Source of the DNA: DT-110 sp030148525
GTDB lineage: Bacteria; Bacteroidota; Bacteroidia; Chitinophagales; Saprospiraceae
DNA length: 64,000 bases
Assembly: GCA_965227445.1 (NCBI GenBank)
Contig: OZ245751.1
Coordinates: forward strand, 4,030,001-4,094,000
Reading direction: 5' to 3'
Part shown: positions 1 through 8,956 of the stretch, in pieces
Layout of the letters: the number at the start of each line of letters is the position of its first letter
How positions within the stretch are numbered: the stretch's first letter is position 1
Program-made: the position numbers and the translations under genes
Notes under the pieces: model-generated
The model's input: only the letters and a program-made list of their open reading frames with translations
What the model was told of the DNA's origin: nothing
Databases searched by the model: none

Positions 1-1642
1 ATTTGATGGCCATGGCTCCCTCTCCGACTGCGGAAGCCACTCGATTCATGGCGCCGGCACGTACGTCGCCGGCAGCGAAAATACCGGGTTCACTAGTTTC
101 TAAGAGATAGGGCTCACGCTCACGCTTCCAGTGTTTTAGAAAGCTTTTCTGATTTACCAGATCGCGTCCTGTATGCAGAAATCCCTTTTCATTGCGAAGC
201 AGTTCTTCGCCCAACCAATCGGTATACGGCCGGGCTCCGATAAAAATAAAAAGAGCTCCTGCCGGTACGTCCTCCCGGCTTTCATCATCCAGATTCTCGA
301 TGGTAATACAATCCAGTCGGTCTTTTCCCAGGGCACGCACCACCTGTCGGCGCCCCAGTACCTCAATATTATCAATGGCATCAATCTGATCGATCAGGTA
401 GGAAGACATGGAGGAGGTCAGATCTGGTTTCCGGATAAGGATGGTCACCTTGGCCGCAAATTGGGCCAGATACACGGCACCCTGCCCGGCCGAATTACCC
501 CCGCCGATCACAAAGACGTGCTGATTCTTACAACTTACCGCCTCGGTCGTCGCCGCCCCGTAATACACCCCGGCTCCGGTGAACTGATCCACGCCTTCGG
601 CGGGTAGTTTGCGATAATCGACCCCCGTAGTTACGACGACGGCCCGGCTGTTCAGTTCAGTGCCATCGGCTAATGTCAGGTGTTTGTATTCACCCCGGGT
701 GGTTATAGAAGTAACCTCCTGCGGCGACAAAAATTCAATACCGAAGCGGGTAGCCTGTGTTAGCGCCCGCCGGGTAAGTTCCTGCCCGCTGAGGCCCTTC
801 GGAAAGCCCAGGTAATTCTCAATGCGTGAGCTGGTCCCCGCCTGCCCGCCCGGGGCTCTTTTTTCGATGAGGATCGTTTTTAAGCCCTCCGACCCACCAT
901 AAACGGCAGCTGCCAGGCCGGCGGGACCAGCGCCGATGATAGCCACATCGTATACATCGGATTGGGCCTGAGGATTGAGCCCAACCTGAGCGGCGAGGGT
1001 CTGGACATTCGGATCTTTCAGGACTGATCCGTCTTCAAAAAAGACAGCCGGCAGATCTGTGCGATCCAGTTGATGCAATCGCATTAACTCCCCGGCTTCA
1101 GTCTGCGTTTCGACGTCCAGCCATTGGTAGGGACGCAAATTACCGCTTAAAAAGTCCTTTAACGCGTGTGACTTAGGCGAATACTGGTAGCCAACCATAC
1201 GGATGCCGCGAAATGGTGGGCGGTGGTGAGCCCACCACTGATCTAACAGGTCATCCAGCACCGGGTACAGTTTTTCTTCGGGCGGATTCCAGGGCTTTAC
1301 CAGGTAGTAATCGAGTTGTATATCGTTAATAGCGCGAATGGCCGCATCGATATCCGAATAGGCCGTAAGGAGGACCCGTTTGGCCAGGGGAAAGATTTCT
1401 TTGGCTTTCTCCAAAAAATCAACACCCAGCATTTCGGGCATGCGTTGGTCGGACAGGAATAGTGCAACGTCCTCTCCCCTTTTTTTGAGCTCGGGTAGTG
1501 AATCGAGCACTTCGTTAGCTGACTCTGCACTGATAATTCGAAAATCTTTGCGGTATTTACTGCGCAAGTCACTACGGATAGCCCGCAATACCTGGGCATC
1601 GTCATCGATAGAGAAAAGAATAGGTTTTTTTTCGGTTGCCAT
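1..1642 (-). CDS. Fused response regulator / thioredoxin reductase-like flavoprotein (3' end outside window)
   Basis: The reading frame opens at ATG 1642 and stays open to the left edge, so the C-terminus is missing. The N-terminus (about residues 8-125) is a receiver domain with an acidic pocket (SIDDD) and phosphoacceptor Asp65 in FLSDQRMPEM. A glutaredoxin-like segment without CxxC follows (GYQYSPKSHALKDFL). Then comes a two-Rossmann FAD/NADPH reductase with GAGPAGLAAA, ERAPGG-like KRAPGGQAG, GGGNSAGQGA and a terminal FAAGDVR. Where thioredoxin reductase has its redox CxxC, this protein reads YYGAATTEA, so disulfide reductase chemistry is unlikely. This matches the annotated family of fused response regulator/thioredoxin-disulfide reductases. 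The start lies 10 bp after the stop of the sensor kinase, which points to one operon and a cognate pair. Confidence 0.9.
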   Translation of the reverse strand, partial: MATEKKPILFSIDDDAQVLRAIRSDLRSKYRKDFRIISAESANEVLDSLPELKKRGEDVALFLSDQRMPEMLGVDFLEKAKEIFPLAKRVLLTAYSDIDAAIRAINDIQLDYYLVKPWNPPEEKLYPVLDDLLDQWWAHHRPPFRGIRMVGYQYSPKSHALKDFLSGNLRPYQWLDVETQTEAGELMRLHQLDRTDLPAVFFEDGSVLKDPNVQTLAAQVGLNPQAQSDVYDVAIIGAGPAGLAAAVYGGSEGLKTILIEKRAPGGQAGTSSRIENYLGFPKGLSGQELTRRALTQATRFGIEFLSPQEVTSITTRGEYKHLTLADGTELNSRAVVVTTGVDYRKLPAEGVDQFTGAGVYYGAATTEAVSCKNQHVFVIGGGNSAGQGAVYLAQFAAKVTILIRKPDLTSSMSSYLIDQIDAIDNIEVLGRRQVVRALGKDRLDCITIENLDDESREDVPAGALFIFIGARPYTDWLGEELLRNEKGFLHTGRDLVNQKSFLKHWKREREPYLLETSEPGIFAAGDVRAGAMNRVASAVGEGAMAIK

Positions 1643-1652
1643 GAAGGTGTGT

Positions 1653-3071
1653 TTATTGGCCATTCTCTGCTATGACGGGGAACGACAGGGTAAAGGTGGT
1701 ACCAGTTTCATCAGAATCTAAGCGCACACTAGCCTGGTGACGGTCCATGATCCGCTTAACAATGTCGAGGCCCATCCCACTTCCTGAGCCTATTTTTTTG
1801 GTGGTGAAAAAGGGTTCAAATATCTGCGACCGGATCTCTTCCGGAATGCCGTGTCCGGAATCAATGATCCGTACCCGCACAAAATTATCCACCGGTTCTA
1901 CCGCAATGCGCAAAGTGCCTCCCTTTTCCATCGCGTCGAGGGCATTAACGATGAGGTTGGTCCATATTTGATTGAGTTCTCCGGGATAACCTTTAATCAG
2001 TGGGATGTCTTCGGGAAAATCCTTTATCAGCTTCACCTGACAGTCCTTAAGGCGGTGCTTCAACATTACCAGGGTGCTGATAATACCCTCCTTCAGGTTG
2101 GTGGGTTCCATACCCGGCCCACGATCCATATGGGAATAACTCTTAACGGAACTTACTAATTCGGATATGCGATCGGCCGATTGCCGGATTTCTTCTACCT
2201 GCTTTTCCAGGCTGAGGGTACTTTCGAGCCACCATAGAATAGCCGACAGATCCTTGGGTTCCACTAATGCTTCGACCTGATCCAGATCATCGGGAGTCAT
2301 TCCGAATTCAACGAATGTATCGGCCAGGTCGTCGGCATCTTCGATCTCGTGATCTTCCAACCAATCGACCAGATCGTCGAGGCGTTCCTGGCTCTCCATC
2401 AGAGAATAGTCCTGAACGCCAGCCTGAATGCGGCGAAATAAGATGGCATTGACCTGATCGGTTCGTTCGGGCGTTATATCGATCTCAATAATCCGCTTAA
2501 ATTGCTCGGGTGTCTTGTGGATCTTGCGGTACAATTCTTCGGCCGAACGCACCATTGCCGAAGCCGGATTATTCAGTTCGTGGGCAAGGCCGGCCGACAG
2601 GCGCCCCAGCGCCATAAGCTTTTCATTTTGAAAGCGCATTTGGGAGAATTCCCTGATACGGTTCGACATGAGGGCTACCAGCCGCTGGGTCAACTCATAG
2701 CTTTGATTGACCATATCCACAAAACAATCTTTATGTAATTCCAGTGTATAGAGATCTTCCTGGATGCGTCCGGTAGCTTGTGTTTCCACCATCCTTGAGA
2801 ATGGTAATACACCAGCCACATCACCTGCCTCCATGGTACTCAATTCCCGGATATTCCCGTCTTGCTGAAAGTAAATGACGAAGCGCCCCCGCAGAAGTAC
2901 CTGCATATAATCGACCGCATCACCGGGATTGAATAAGTTGGTCCCTGCCTTGTACAGGTTGTATTCGGAGTGATCAATCAACCATTGCAAATCCTCGTCG
3001 GGCAGGCCCTCGAACACCTCTAAAGCACGCAGGTCGGCCAGTAATTCAGGACTTTTTTCCAGGGAGGTCAT
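1653..3071 (-). CDS. Sensor histidine kinase with N-terminal cNMP-binding-like domain
   Basis: A 472-residue soluble kinase with no membrane segment or signal peptide. Residues about 15-140 resemble a CRP/cyclic-nucleotide-binding fold (FNPGDAVDYMQVLLRGRF, EAGDVAGVLPFS). A dimerisation helix carries the H-box GLAHELNNPA, with probable phospho-His164. The C-terminal ATPase domain shows an N-box (LNQIWTNLIVNALDAM), a G1 box (DSGHGIPEEI), an F-box (FEPFFTTK) and a G2 box (GSGMGLDI). It lies immediately upstream of the receiver/flavoprotein fusion, so the two probably form a cytoplasmic phosphorelay sensing a nucleotide or redox cue. The ligand cannot be read from the sequence. The 204 bp upstream, to ssb, hold no recognisable gene. 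Confidence 0.9.
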   Translation of the reverse strand: MTSLEKSPELLADLRALEVFEGLPDEDLQWLIDHSEYNLYKAGTNLFNPGDAVDYMQVLLRGRFVIYFQQDGNIRELSTMEAGDVAGVLPFSRMVETQATGRIQEDLYTLELHKDCFVDMVNQSYELTQRLVALMSNRIREFSQMRFQNEKLMALGRLSAGLAHELNNPASAMVRSAEELYRKIHKTPEQFKRIIEIDITPERTDQVNAILFRRIQAGVQDYSLMESQERLDDLVDWLEDHEIEDADDLADTFVEFGMTPDDLDQVEALVEPKDLSAILWWLESTLSLEKQVEEIRQSADRISELVSSVKSYSHMDRGPGMEPTNLKEGIISTLVMLKHRLKDCQVKLIKDFPEDIPLIKGYPGELNQIWTNLIVNALDAMEKGGTLRIAVEPVDNFVRVRIIDSGHGIPEEIRSQIFEPFFTTKKIGSGSGMGLDIVKRIMDRHQASVRLDSDETGTTFTLSFPVIAENGQ

Positions 3072-3275
3072 AGGTATTCGGTTGAGTGAGCTTGGTCAAT
3101 TCTAACCGTTTGAGACCGACATTAGGCGTCAGACAGTTCCAATTACCGTTTAAGATACAAATCCGGAGGGTAGCAGGTTTACAGAAAGGATGAGTTTGAC
3201 ACAAACCAGGAAGGGGCCACCGGCGAACCGGCGACCCACTCCCCAACCTGTAAACCCGTGAGGACCTTTCCTGAG

Positions 3276-3647
3276 TCAATTGGCAACCGGAGCTGCCACT
3301 TCCCGGGTGTAATCAGATTTTTTGCCCACCATGGCAAAACCGGTCACCTCTACTTCCGAAATGGAGCGTCGGATCCCGTTCTTGTCATCGTACGTGCGGT
3401 GGCGAAGCTTGCCATCGACGGCTACCTCCTTGCCTTTGTGCAGGTATTTATTGGCCGCTTCGGCCTTTTTTCCCCACACAATACAGCGGTGCCATTCGGT
3501 TTTTTCGACCAGCTCGCCGGCACTATTGGTGTACGATTCATTGGTGGCCATGGAAAACCGGGCGATCGATCTCCCATTCTGAGTGGTAGTAAACTCAGGA
3601 TCTTTCCCCAAGTGACCAATCAGCGTGACTTTGTTTCTAACAGACAT
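3276..3647 (-). CDS. ssb: Single-stranded DNA-binding protein
   Basis: A 123-residue OB-fold protein beginning MSVRNKVTLIGHLGKDPE. It has the SSB signatures SIARFSMATNE, EWHRCIVWGKKAEAA and YLHKGKEVAVDGKL. It binds single-stranded DNA in replication, recombination and repair. The frame extends 23 codons further upstream, but MSVRNKV is the conserved SSB start, so 3647 was chosen. It is shorter than E. coli SSB and ends after the OB fold without the acidic DDDIPF-type tail, so it may be a second, specialised SSB rather than the main replicative one. That last point is an inference, since the rest of the genome is not visible. Confidence 0.9.
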   Translation of the reverse strand: MSVRNKVTLIGHLGKDPEFTTTQNGRSIARFSMATNESYTNSAGELVEKTEWHRCIVWGKKAEAANKYLHKGKEVAVDGKLRHRTYDDKNGIRRSISEVEVTGFAMVGKKSDYTREVAAPVAN

Positions 3648-3826
3648 GGTACTTACATTTAAAATGAATAATAGTGTTTCGATCGAAAGCACCGGTAAGA
3701 TGCATGCCCCGGACACAAGTATTCGTCCTTTAGACGTTTATGTACGTTTAGCTGATGGTTATTTTGGCGAAAGCCCAGACCTTGCTTACCAACAAAATTT
3801 CCGATAATTGCAAAAAAATATCATCC

Positions 3827-4660
3827 ATGAACGCATTTCGGTTAATCCTCCTCGCCGGCCTCCTAAGCGTATTACTGGGCTGCCAGCAAACGAATTACGA
3901 ACAGGAAGGTATGTCGGAAGACACCGTCGCCCTCCTGAAAGAACTCAAACCACGCCAATCGACCCGTGGTCAATTCAACCTGTATTACCCGGCCTCCAGT
4001 GTAGCTGCCGGCCAGTTGGATGAGGTGGAAGAGTCCCTGAAACGAAGTAAAGCCAAGGTGCTGGGATTACTCCAGGAAGCAAGCTACGATGAAACCATTC
4101 ACATCCTGCTTGTCGACAGTGAAGAAGAGACTGCCGAGCTTACTCAGTTTGCCCGACGGGAATTTACCGTGCCGCCTGACCACTTCAGCATTGTCGTGAT
4201 GGATGGCGAACGCGAGCCTTATTTCACGCGGGCCATCTTTAAAATGATGTCCGTTGACTTTTGGGGGGAACCCCGCGACCTGATGATGTTCGAAGGCGGA
4301 GCTGTTTTCGCTCAGGGCAGCTGCTTGCCTATCGACGAGCCATTGTACCAGATTCCCGCGCACGCCCGCGCTCAGGGAGACATATGCAGCGTACGCGGCC
4401 TGATCCTCAATTTTTCGGATTGCGTAAGCGAGCGTCCCGTTACAACATACATGCAGGCGGGGTCCGTATTCCGATTGCTGTTCGATGGCTTCGGACGAGA
4501 AAATACCCAGCGTATCTGGACCGGTGGCATTCGCAATATTGAACGCATCGTGGGGATGGCACCCATTGAGCTGGAGAAGGAATGGACCTACGTTATGGAA
4601 AACGTAACCCTGGGTGAGCCGCTTGACCTCGTGGCTCTCAACGAGTCAGGATGCCTGTAA
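3827..4660 (+). CDS. Lipoprotein resembling a peptidase-MA-like fold that has lost its zinc motif
   Basis: The start at 3827 gives a lipoprotein signal peptide (MNAFRLILLAGLLSVLLGC), so the mature protein would be lipidated at Cys19. The 277-residue protein is not a confidently recognised family. Its order of elements does recall gluzincin-like peptidase-MA domains: a tetratricopeptide-like helix pair, strands (ETIHILLVDSEEE), a helix, an EGGAVFAQG segment where such enzymes have an EGxAxY helix, and a C-terminal AGSVFRLLFDGFGRE region. The HExxH zinc site expected before EGGA is replaced by FTRAIFKMMS. If the relation is real, this is a catalytically dead member. Function unknown. Confidence 0.75.
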   Translation: MNAFRLILLAGLLSVLLGCQQTNYEQEGMSEDTVALLKELKPRQSTRGQFNLYYPASSVAAGQLDEVEESLKRSKAKVLGLLQEASYDETIHILLVDSEEETAELTQFARREFTVPPDHFSIVVMDGEREPYFTRAIFKMMSVDFWGEPRDLMMFEGGAVFAQGSCLPIDEPLYQIPAHARAQGDICSVRGLILNFSDCVSERPVTTYMQAGSVFRLLFDGFGRENTQRIWTGGIRNIERIVGMAPIELEKEWTYVMENVTLGEPLDLVALNESGCL

Positions 4661-4751
4661 TCGATTAAAAATCAGACTTATAAACCACCAAACAACCGTT
4701 CAGCTATAGTTTGGCCCGCTTTTTGATAATTCATGGGATAAACGCACTTGT

Positions 4752-6392
4752 ATGCGCCCCTTTATCTATAGCCTGTGTTGCCTGGTACTGAGTGGAATGG
4801 GATCGCCCCCCGCGACACCCCCCGTCGTCGATCCGCCCGCTCCGTCCAGTTTATTGGTTGGGTTGGCGGAAGGCCAACAAATAGACCCGGTGCTCCGCGA
4901 ACTACGCATACCACTGCGGACCACAGCCGCCCCCAGGGTCATCCCTCTGTCCAGGGAAGAGGGGTACTACGCCCTGTTCTTGCCTACGGCAGCCAACGCC
5001 TGGTTTGAGCAATTGCGACAACACCCCTCGGTGCGATTGGTCCAGTGGAATCACCCCGTGATTGCGCGTAATATTCCACCGGATGATCCCTATTGGGAAG
5101 CCCAGTGGAATGTACGGCGGATCGGGATACCGCAGGTTTGGGAATCCACCTACCTCACCCCACAGGTTCGAGACCAGGGTCAGCCGTCCATCTGGGTAGG
5201 GGTGCTGGAAAAACACGGGTTCGACACCCGGCATGCCGACTTGAACCCCCAATTTTGGGAAAACCCCACGGAGATTCCCGGTGACCAAATTGATAATGAT
5301 GGTAATGGATACATAGACGATGTGCAAGGGTGGAACTTCCAAACTAATCAGAGCGTCCACCCCCCGGATCCTCACGGCACCCAAGTGGCAGGACTCATTG
5401 CGGCCCGAACAAATAACCGGATCGGTATGGCGGGGTTAACCAATCGTACCGGCCTGATCCCCCTCAGCGGACTGCACTACGAACACCAAATTGTTCAGGC
5501 GTATTTGTACCTGCGGGACCTGAGGCGGGCCTATAACCAAAGTCGTGGAGAACGGGGAGCCCTCGTGGTCGCCGCCAATGCTTCCTTTGGTGTCAACTAC
5601 GGTCACCCCGACGATTATCCGATCTGGTGTGAAGTATTTGATAAATTGGGCGAAGAAGGCATTTTGAGCGTGAGCTCGGTCATGAATGCACCCGTCAATA
5701 TCGATCAGTCCAGTGATATACCGACCAGTTGCGGGTCCGACTACCTGATTACCGTTACCGAATCCGACCTGGATGACCAACTCCCGGCGAATGTAGGATT
5801 CGGCAGACGAGCTGTCGACTTGGCGGCACCGGGAAGAGGTAGTTTTTCGACCTTTCCCCGACAACAGTACGGTAACGTAAATCAGGGAACTTCTTTTGCA
5901 GCTCCCCACGTGAGTGGAACCATTGCGCTACTGTACGAGTCCTTGTGTGTACCCCAACAACGAGAGATTCTGGATGATCCCGCTGAACTAGCGCTCAGGA
6001 TGAAAACATGGATACTTGAAGGAGCAGAACGTTTACCTTCCTTTCGCGATCAGGTCGGAGCTCAGGGCCGGCTGGATGCGTTCGCCAGTTACCAGATCAT
6101 GCAACGGGATTGTTATCCAGGCCAAAAATTACAGCTCTCCAGACATCTTTACCCCAATCCATTCACGGATCAACTACAGATAGTATTATCCGTCAAAAAG
6201 GAAGGTACCTTTAAGTTTGACATTTTTGATATGCAAGGTCAGCTCGTACACCAGCAAAGAAGGGATTTGCCGCAAGGAAAGAACATTCAAACATCCCTGG
6301 ACCTTTCGTCCCTCCCGGTGGGAGTCTATCAACTAACCATTTGGGGTGGACAACACCGTACCACCCACCGGGTAGTGAAAGCAAATCAATAA
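4752..6392 (+). CDS. Secreted subtilisin-family (S8) protein with T9SS sorting domain
   Basis: A 546-residue exported protein with an N-terminal signal peptide. The S8 domain (about 145-425) shows the catalytic His208 in DPHGTQVAG, the oxyanion Asn276 in AANASFG and the nucleophile Ser381 in GTSFAAPHVSG. The first catalytic segment, usually V-[IV]-D-T-G, instead reads GVLEKHGFD. The catalytic Asp is therefore replaced (Glu153 or Lys154 in its place) with a one-residue insertion. The calcium-loop-like IDNDGNGYIDDV that follows is intact and typical of Bacteroidota T9SS proteases. The last 85 residues (LYPNPFTDQLQI onward) are a T9SS type A sorting domain, so the protein should be exported across the outer membrane. 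Protease activity is uncertain. Confidence 0.92.
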   Translation: MRPFIYSLCCLVLSGMGSPPATPPVVDPPAPSSLLVGLAEGQQIDPVLRELRIPLRTTAAPRVIPLSREEGYYALFLPTAANAWFEQLRQHPSVRLVQWNHPVIARNIPPDDPYWEAQWNVRRIGIPQVWESTYLTPQVRDQGQPSIWVGVLEKHGFDTRHADLNPQFWENPTEIPGDQIDNDGNGYIDDVQGWNFQTNQSVHPPDPHGTQVAGLIAARTNNRIGMAGLTNRTGLIPLSGLHYEHQIVQAYLYLRDLRRAYNQSRGERGALVVAANASFGVNYGHPDDYPIWCEVFDKLGEEGILSVSSVMNAPVNIDQSSDIPTSCGSDYLITVTESDLDDQLPANVGFGRRAVDLAAPGRGSFSTFPRQQYGNVNQGTSFAAPHVSGTIALLYESLCVPQQREILDDPAELALRMKTWILEGAERLPSFRDQVGAQGRLDAFASYQIMQRDCYPGQKLQLSRHLYPNPFTDQLQIVLSVKKEGTFKFDIFDMQGQLVHQQRRDLPQGKNIQTSLDLSSLPVGVYQLTIWGGQHRTTHRVVKANQ

Positions 6393-6436
6393 AAAAGATG
6401 TTCAAAAGACTATTCGCTCTGTCCCCGAGCACAAAA

Positions 6437-6467
6437 AATCCCGCCTGGCCAGGTGCCGGGCGGGATT
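6437..6467. terminator. Bidirectional hairpin terminator between convergent genes
   Basis: AATCCCGCC (6437-6445) pairs perfectly with GGCGGGATT (6459-6467). An A-run lies on one side and a T-rich stretch on the other, so it can serve both the S8 gene (plus) and the gene at 6496 (minus). Confidence 0.8.
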
Positions 6468-6495
6468 CATTTGTTTGGATTAAAGTTTTCTGGGA

Positions 6496-7086
6496 TTACC
6501 AGTTTTGCACGTATTGAGCGTACGTACGCTTGGGAGTGGTTACCACGAAGCTGTACGTATCGCGTGACAAACGCCCCAGATCGTAGCGTTTCTCTACTTT
6601 GAGTACGTTTTTAATGTCTTCGGAAAAAACGGTGCGTCCGTTGCTGTTCACGATTTCCACGTGTACGGTACCGATGCGATCATTCAGCATGGTCAGGTCA
6701 ACGTAGTCCTGATCAAATTTGCGAATGACCGGTTTCATGAATACGTCGCGAGAACTAAGCTTAATGTAGGTTTCATCGGCGTCGATGTCGATTTCCTGAT
6801 TCAATTCACGAACGCCGTATTCAACGATCAACTCATAAGAGCCACTATTCAGGTTGCTCAGATCCAGCAGTTTTGCGAAGGAGGGGCCCTCAGCCACCAT
6901 GGAGATCAATTCCAGGCCGCCTTTAGATTCCAGTCGAATCGTCGCTGCGGAATGCATATCGGTAATATTAATGCCCAATTTACGGCCATAGCTAGCTTGC
7001 AATTCTACGTTGGACATCTTGGAGTCGTTGGCCCAAACCAGGGTACCAACTAATACCATAACTAAGGTCAATACGGTTGTTTTCAT
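6496..7086 (-). CDS. Secreted protein of unknown function, beta-rich
   Basis: A 196-residue protein starting MKTTVLTLVMVLVGTLVWA, a clean signal peptide. An alternative in-frame ATG five codons upstream (7101) is possible. The mature part contains two beta-sandwich-like stretches. The last one (TVHVEIVNSNGRTVFSEDI ... YDLGRLSRDTYSFVV) is built like a T9SS type A sorting module but ends without its conserved K-rich tail. Small proteins of this build are common in Saprospiria and have no assigned function. A TAGTTTTG box (minus strand, 7143-7150) lies 57 bp upstream and may be a promoter -7 element. Confidence 0.75.
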   Translation of the reverse strand: MKTTVLTLVMVLVGTLVWANDSKMSNVELQASYGRKLGINITDMHSAATIRLESKGGLELISMVAEGPSFAKLLDLSNLNSGSYELIVEYGVRELNQEIDIDADETYIKLSSRDVFMKPVIRKFDQDYVDLTMLNDRIGTVHVEIVNSNGRTVFSEDIKNVLKVEKRYDLGRLSRDTYSFVVTTPKRTYAQYVQNW

Positions 7087-7381
7087 TTGTTGGATGTTCA
7101 TGTGTTTACTTGTTTGGGTGAAGTAATTGGTTAATCTGGAAACAAAACTACGGGCAAAACCACCCAAAGGCTACGCCCCGCTTAACCAATAATGATGCTA
7201 TTTTAACCTAAAAAATAACCTAAAAATAATTTACGTTAATATAACATTGCAAACCCAAACATTATCGCGTTTTTGCCCCTGGGCAACACATGATTTTTCC
7301 TTGCCAGCCCCCAAACCATTTTTTGTTGGGATTTCACAATTAATAGCAATTTCCACCTCCGGTATTGAACGTTTTCCGTCC

Positions 7382-7798
7382 TCAGTGTTTCTCGTGAATC
7401 TCGTAGCGATAGTTGACCGGACTGTTCTTTTGGAGCATAGCGGTCACTCCACAAAGCTTTTCCTGAGAAAGCGCAATGGCCTTTTCCACCTTTTTTGGAT
7501 TGAGGTTCTGTCCATAGATGTGGTAAACCAACCGGATCTCCGAATACACCTTGGGAGGATCCTCCGTTTGATCGGCCTCCACTTCGATGCTGATCCCCGT
7601 GACCGATTGACGCATTTTGCGCAATAATTCAACCATATCCACGCCGGTACATCCGGCCAGACTGGCCAGGAGCAATTTCTTGGGACTAGGTCCCGACCAT
7701 TCTCCATCTTCACTACTTCCCGAGAGCAGGGTGTGTCCGTCGATGTGGTGTTCAAAGGCCTCTCCGGCCTTCCATTCAGCTTTTGCTTCGTGCAACAT
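7382..7798 (-). CDS. OsmC/Ohr family protein
   Basis: A 138-residue member of the OsmC superfamily, thiol-dependent (hydro)peroxide reductases or related stress proteins. Both reactive Cys positions are present, in LAGCTGVDM and EKLCGVTAML, on the two helices expected of the fold, with the substrate-loop Gly/Ser/Pro-rich segment SGPSPKKLLLASL before the first. The start was set at ATG 7798 (MLHEAKAEWK), because the longer frame begins with a TTG. The length fits the YhfA-like subgroup. It lies 87 bp downstream of a cytochrome c gene on the same strand, so a redox-stress context is plausible but not shown. Confidence 0.9.
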   Translation of the reverse strand: MLHEAKAEWKAGEAFEHHIDGHTLLSGSSEDGEWSGPSPKKLLLASLAGCTGVDMVELLRKMRQSVTGISIEVEADQTEDPPKVYSEIRLVYHIYGQNLNPKKVEKAIALSQEKLCGVTAMLQKNSPVNYRYEIHEKH

Positions 7799-7885
7799 AT
7801 GTTTTTTTCCTGCCAAGATACAGGAATAAAAAAATGGGAGAAAGCACCGTCGCTTCCTCCCCTTCCAGCTATCAGTTCTGACCCG

Positions 7886-8848
7886 TTAATCGCCACTGAC
7901 AGGCTGTACCACCTCGTTATCGATTGGCGGTACTGTTTGCAGGTATGCCCAAACGGCTGCTAACTCCTGGTCGGTAAAAGCAGTCAGTTTTAGCATGGGG
8001 TAGCGCATTGCCGTGCCGTCGGGTTTTATGCCCGACTTTACGGCCCGGATAAACTCGGCCTCCGTGTAAGCACCAATACCGGTTTCGTGCATGGTGATAT
8101 TCGGTGTCAATATAGTATTACCCTCCAGGTCGAGCATTTTATTGCCGCCGCCCAAATACCCCTTAGACTTGGTGGGTTCCATGGGATCATTAGTAGTGAA
8201 ACTGGCCGAATGGCAATCGTAGCAGTTGACCATTCCGTGTACTACGTATTCGCCGTAAGCGACCTTATCCGACATGGGTGGAGCCTCGATGGGCTCCTCC
8301 GGATACGGCAGGGGCTTCCAGGCAAGGTTGCTCAGCATCTTTGTGAGGAAGGCCGGCTTGCAGGGCACCGAGGCCTTTCCGGCAGCCTGTACCGGTTTGG
8401 CATCGGATCGCAGGTACGCAATGACAGAATACAAGTCCTCATCACTCATATGCGGGAATTTGGGCATGTACATGGGGGCGTAGTCACCATTCCGCTTAAC
8501 CCCCGTGCGCAGGAGATAAGCCAACTCGCCATCGGTGTATTTGCCTATTCCGTTTTCCGGATCATTGGTAATATTCGCCGAATAAGCCGTTCCGAATACT
8601 TTGGGAATATCCGCCAGCTTTTTACCGGTAAGCACATTGCCTGATTTCGACCGATGGCATTCGGCACATACCATGGACACCAGGCGCTCGCCCTGTGCGA
8701 TCCGCTCGGGTGTATACTCAATGTCTAACTCGGGGGCATTGACCTCATAGGAGGGTATACCCCGGGCATTGATCACTAACGCTCCAATGACCAGGAGCAG
8801 GATCAATACGCCCACAATGATTCCCGTGATTTTCAAAACTCGTCTCAT
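7886..8848 (-). CDS. Membrane-anchored di-heme cytochrome c
   Basis: A 320-residue protein with one N-terminal membrane anchor (residues about 7-27, rich in Ile/Val/Leu) followed by two cytochrome c domains. The first heme motif is CAECH (residues 61-65) and the second CYDCH (near 210). Candidate axial Met ligands follow in each domain (for example APMYMPKFPHMSDEDL and TAMRYPML). The domain arrangement resembles the cytochrome subunits of periplasmic alcohol/sugar dehydrogenases and other electron-transfer c-type cytochromes. No partner dehydrogenase is adjacent, although a GMC oxidoreductase lies far away at 46668. The heme domains face the periplasm. Confidence 0.9.
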   Translation of the reverse strand: MRRVLKITGIIVGVLILLLVIGALVINARGIPSYEVNAPELDIEYTPERIAQGERLVSMVCAECHRSKSGNVLTGKKLADIPKVFGTAYSANITNDPENGIGKYTDGELAYLLRTGVKRNGDYAPMYMPKFPHMSDEDLYSVIAYLRSDAKPVQAAGKASVPCKPAFLTKMLSNLAWKPLPYPEEPIEAPPMSDKVAYGEYVVHGMVNCYDCHSASFTTNDPMEPTKSKGYLGGGNKMLDLEGNTILTPNITMHETGIGAYTEAEFIRAVKSGIKPDGTAMRYPMLKLTAFTDQELAAVWAYLQTVPPIDNEVVQPVSGD

Positions 8849-8956
8849 AAAACGTATGAATTTAGGTTATAGATGATATTGCCTTTCGGCAAAAGAATTC
8901 CAGGGCCATGCCGGGGCACCACAGCCATTACTGAAATTCGACAGATGTTATTCGTA

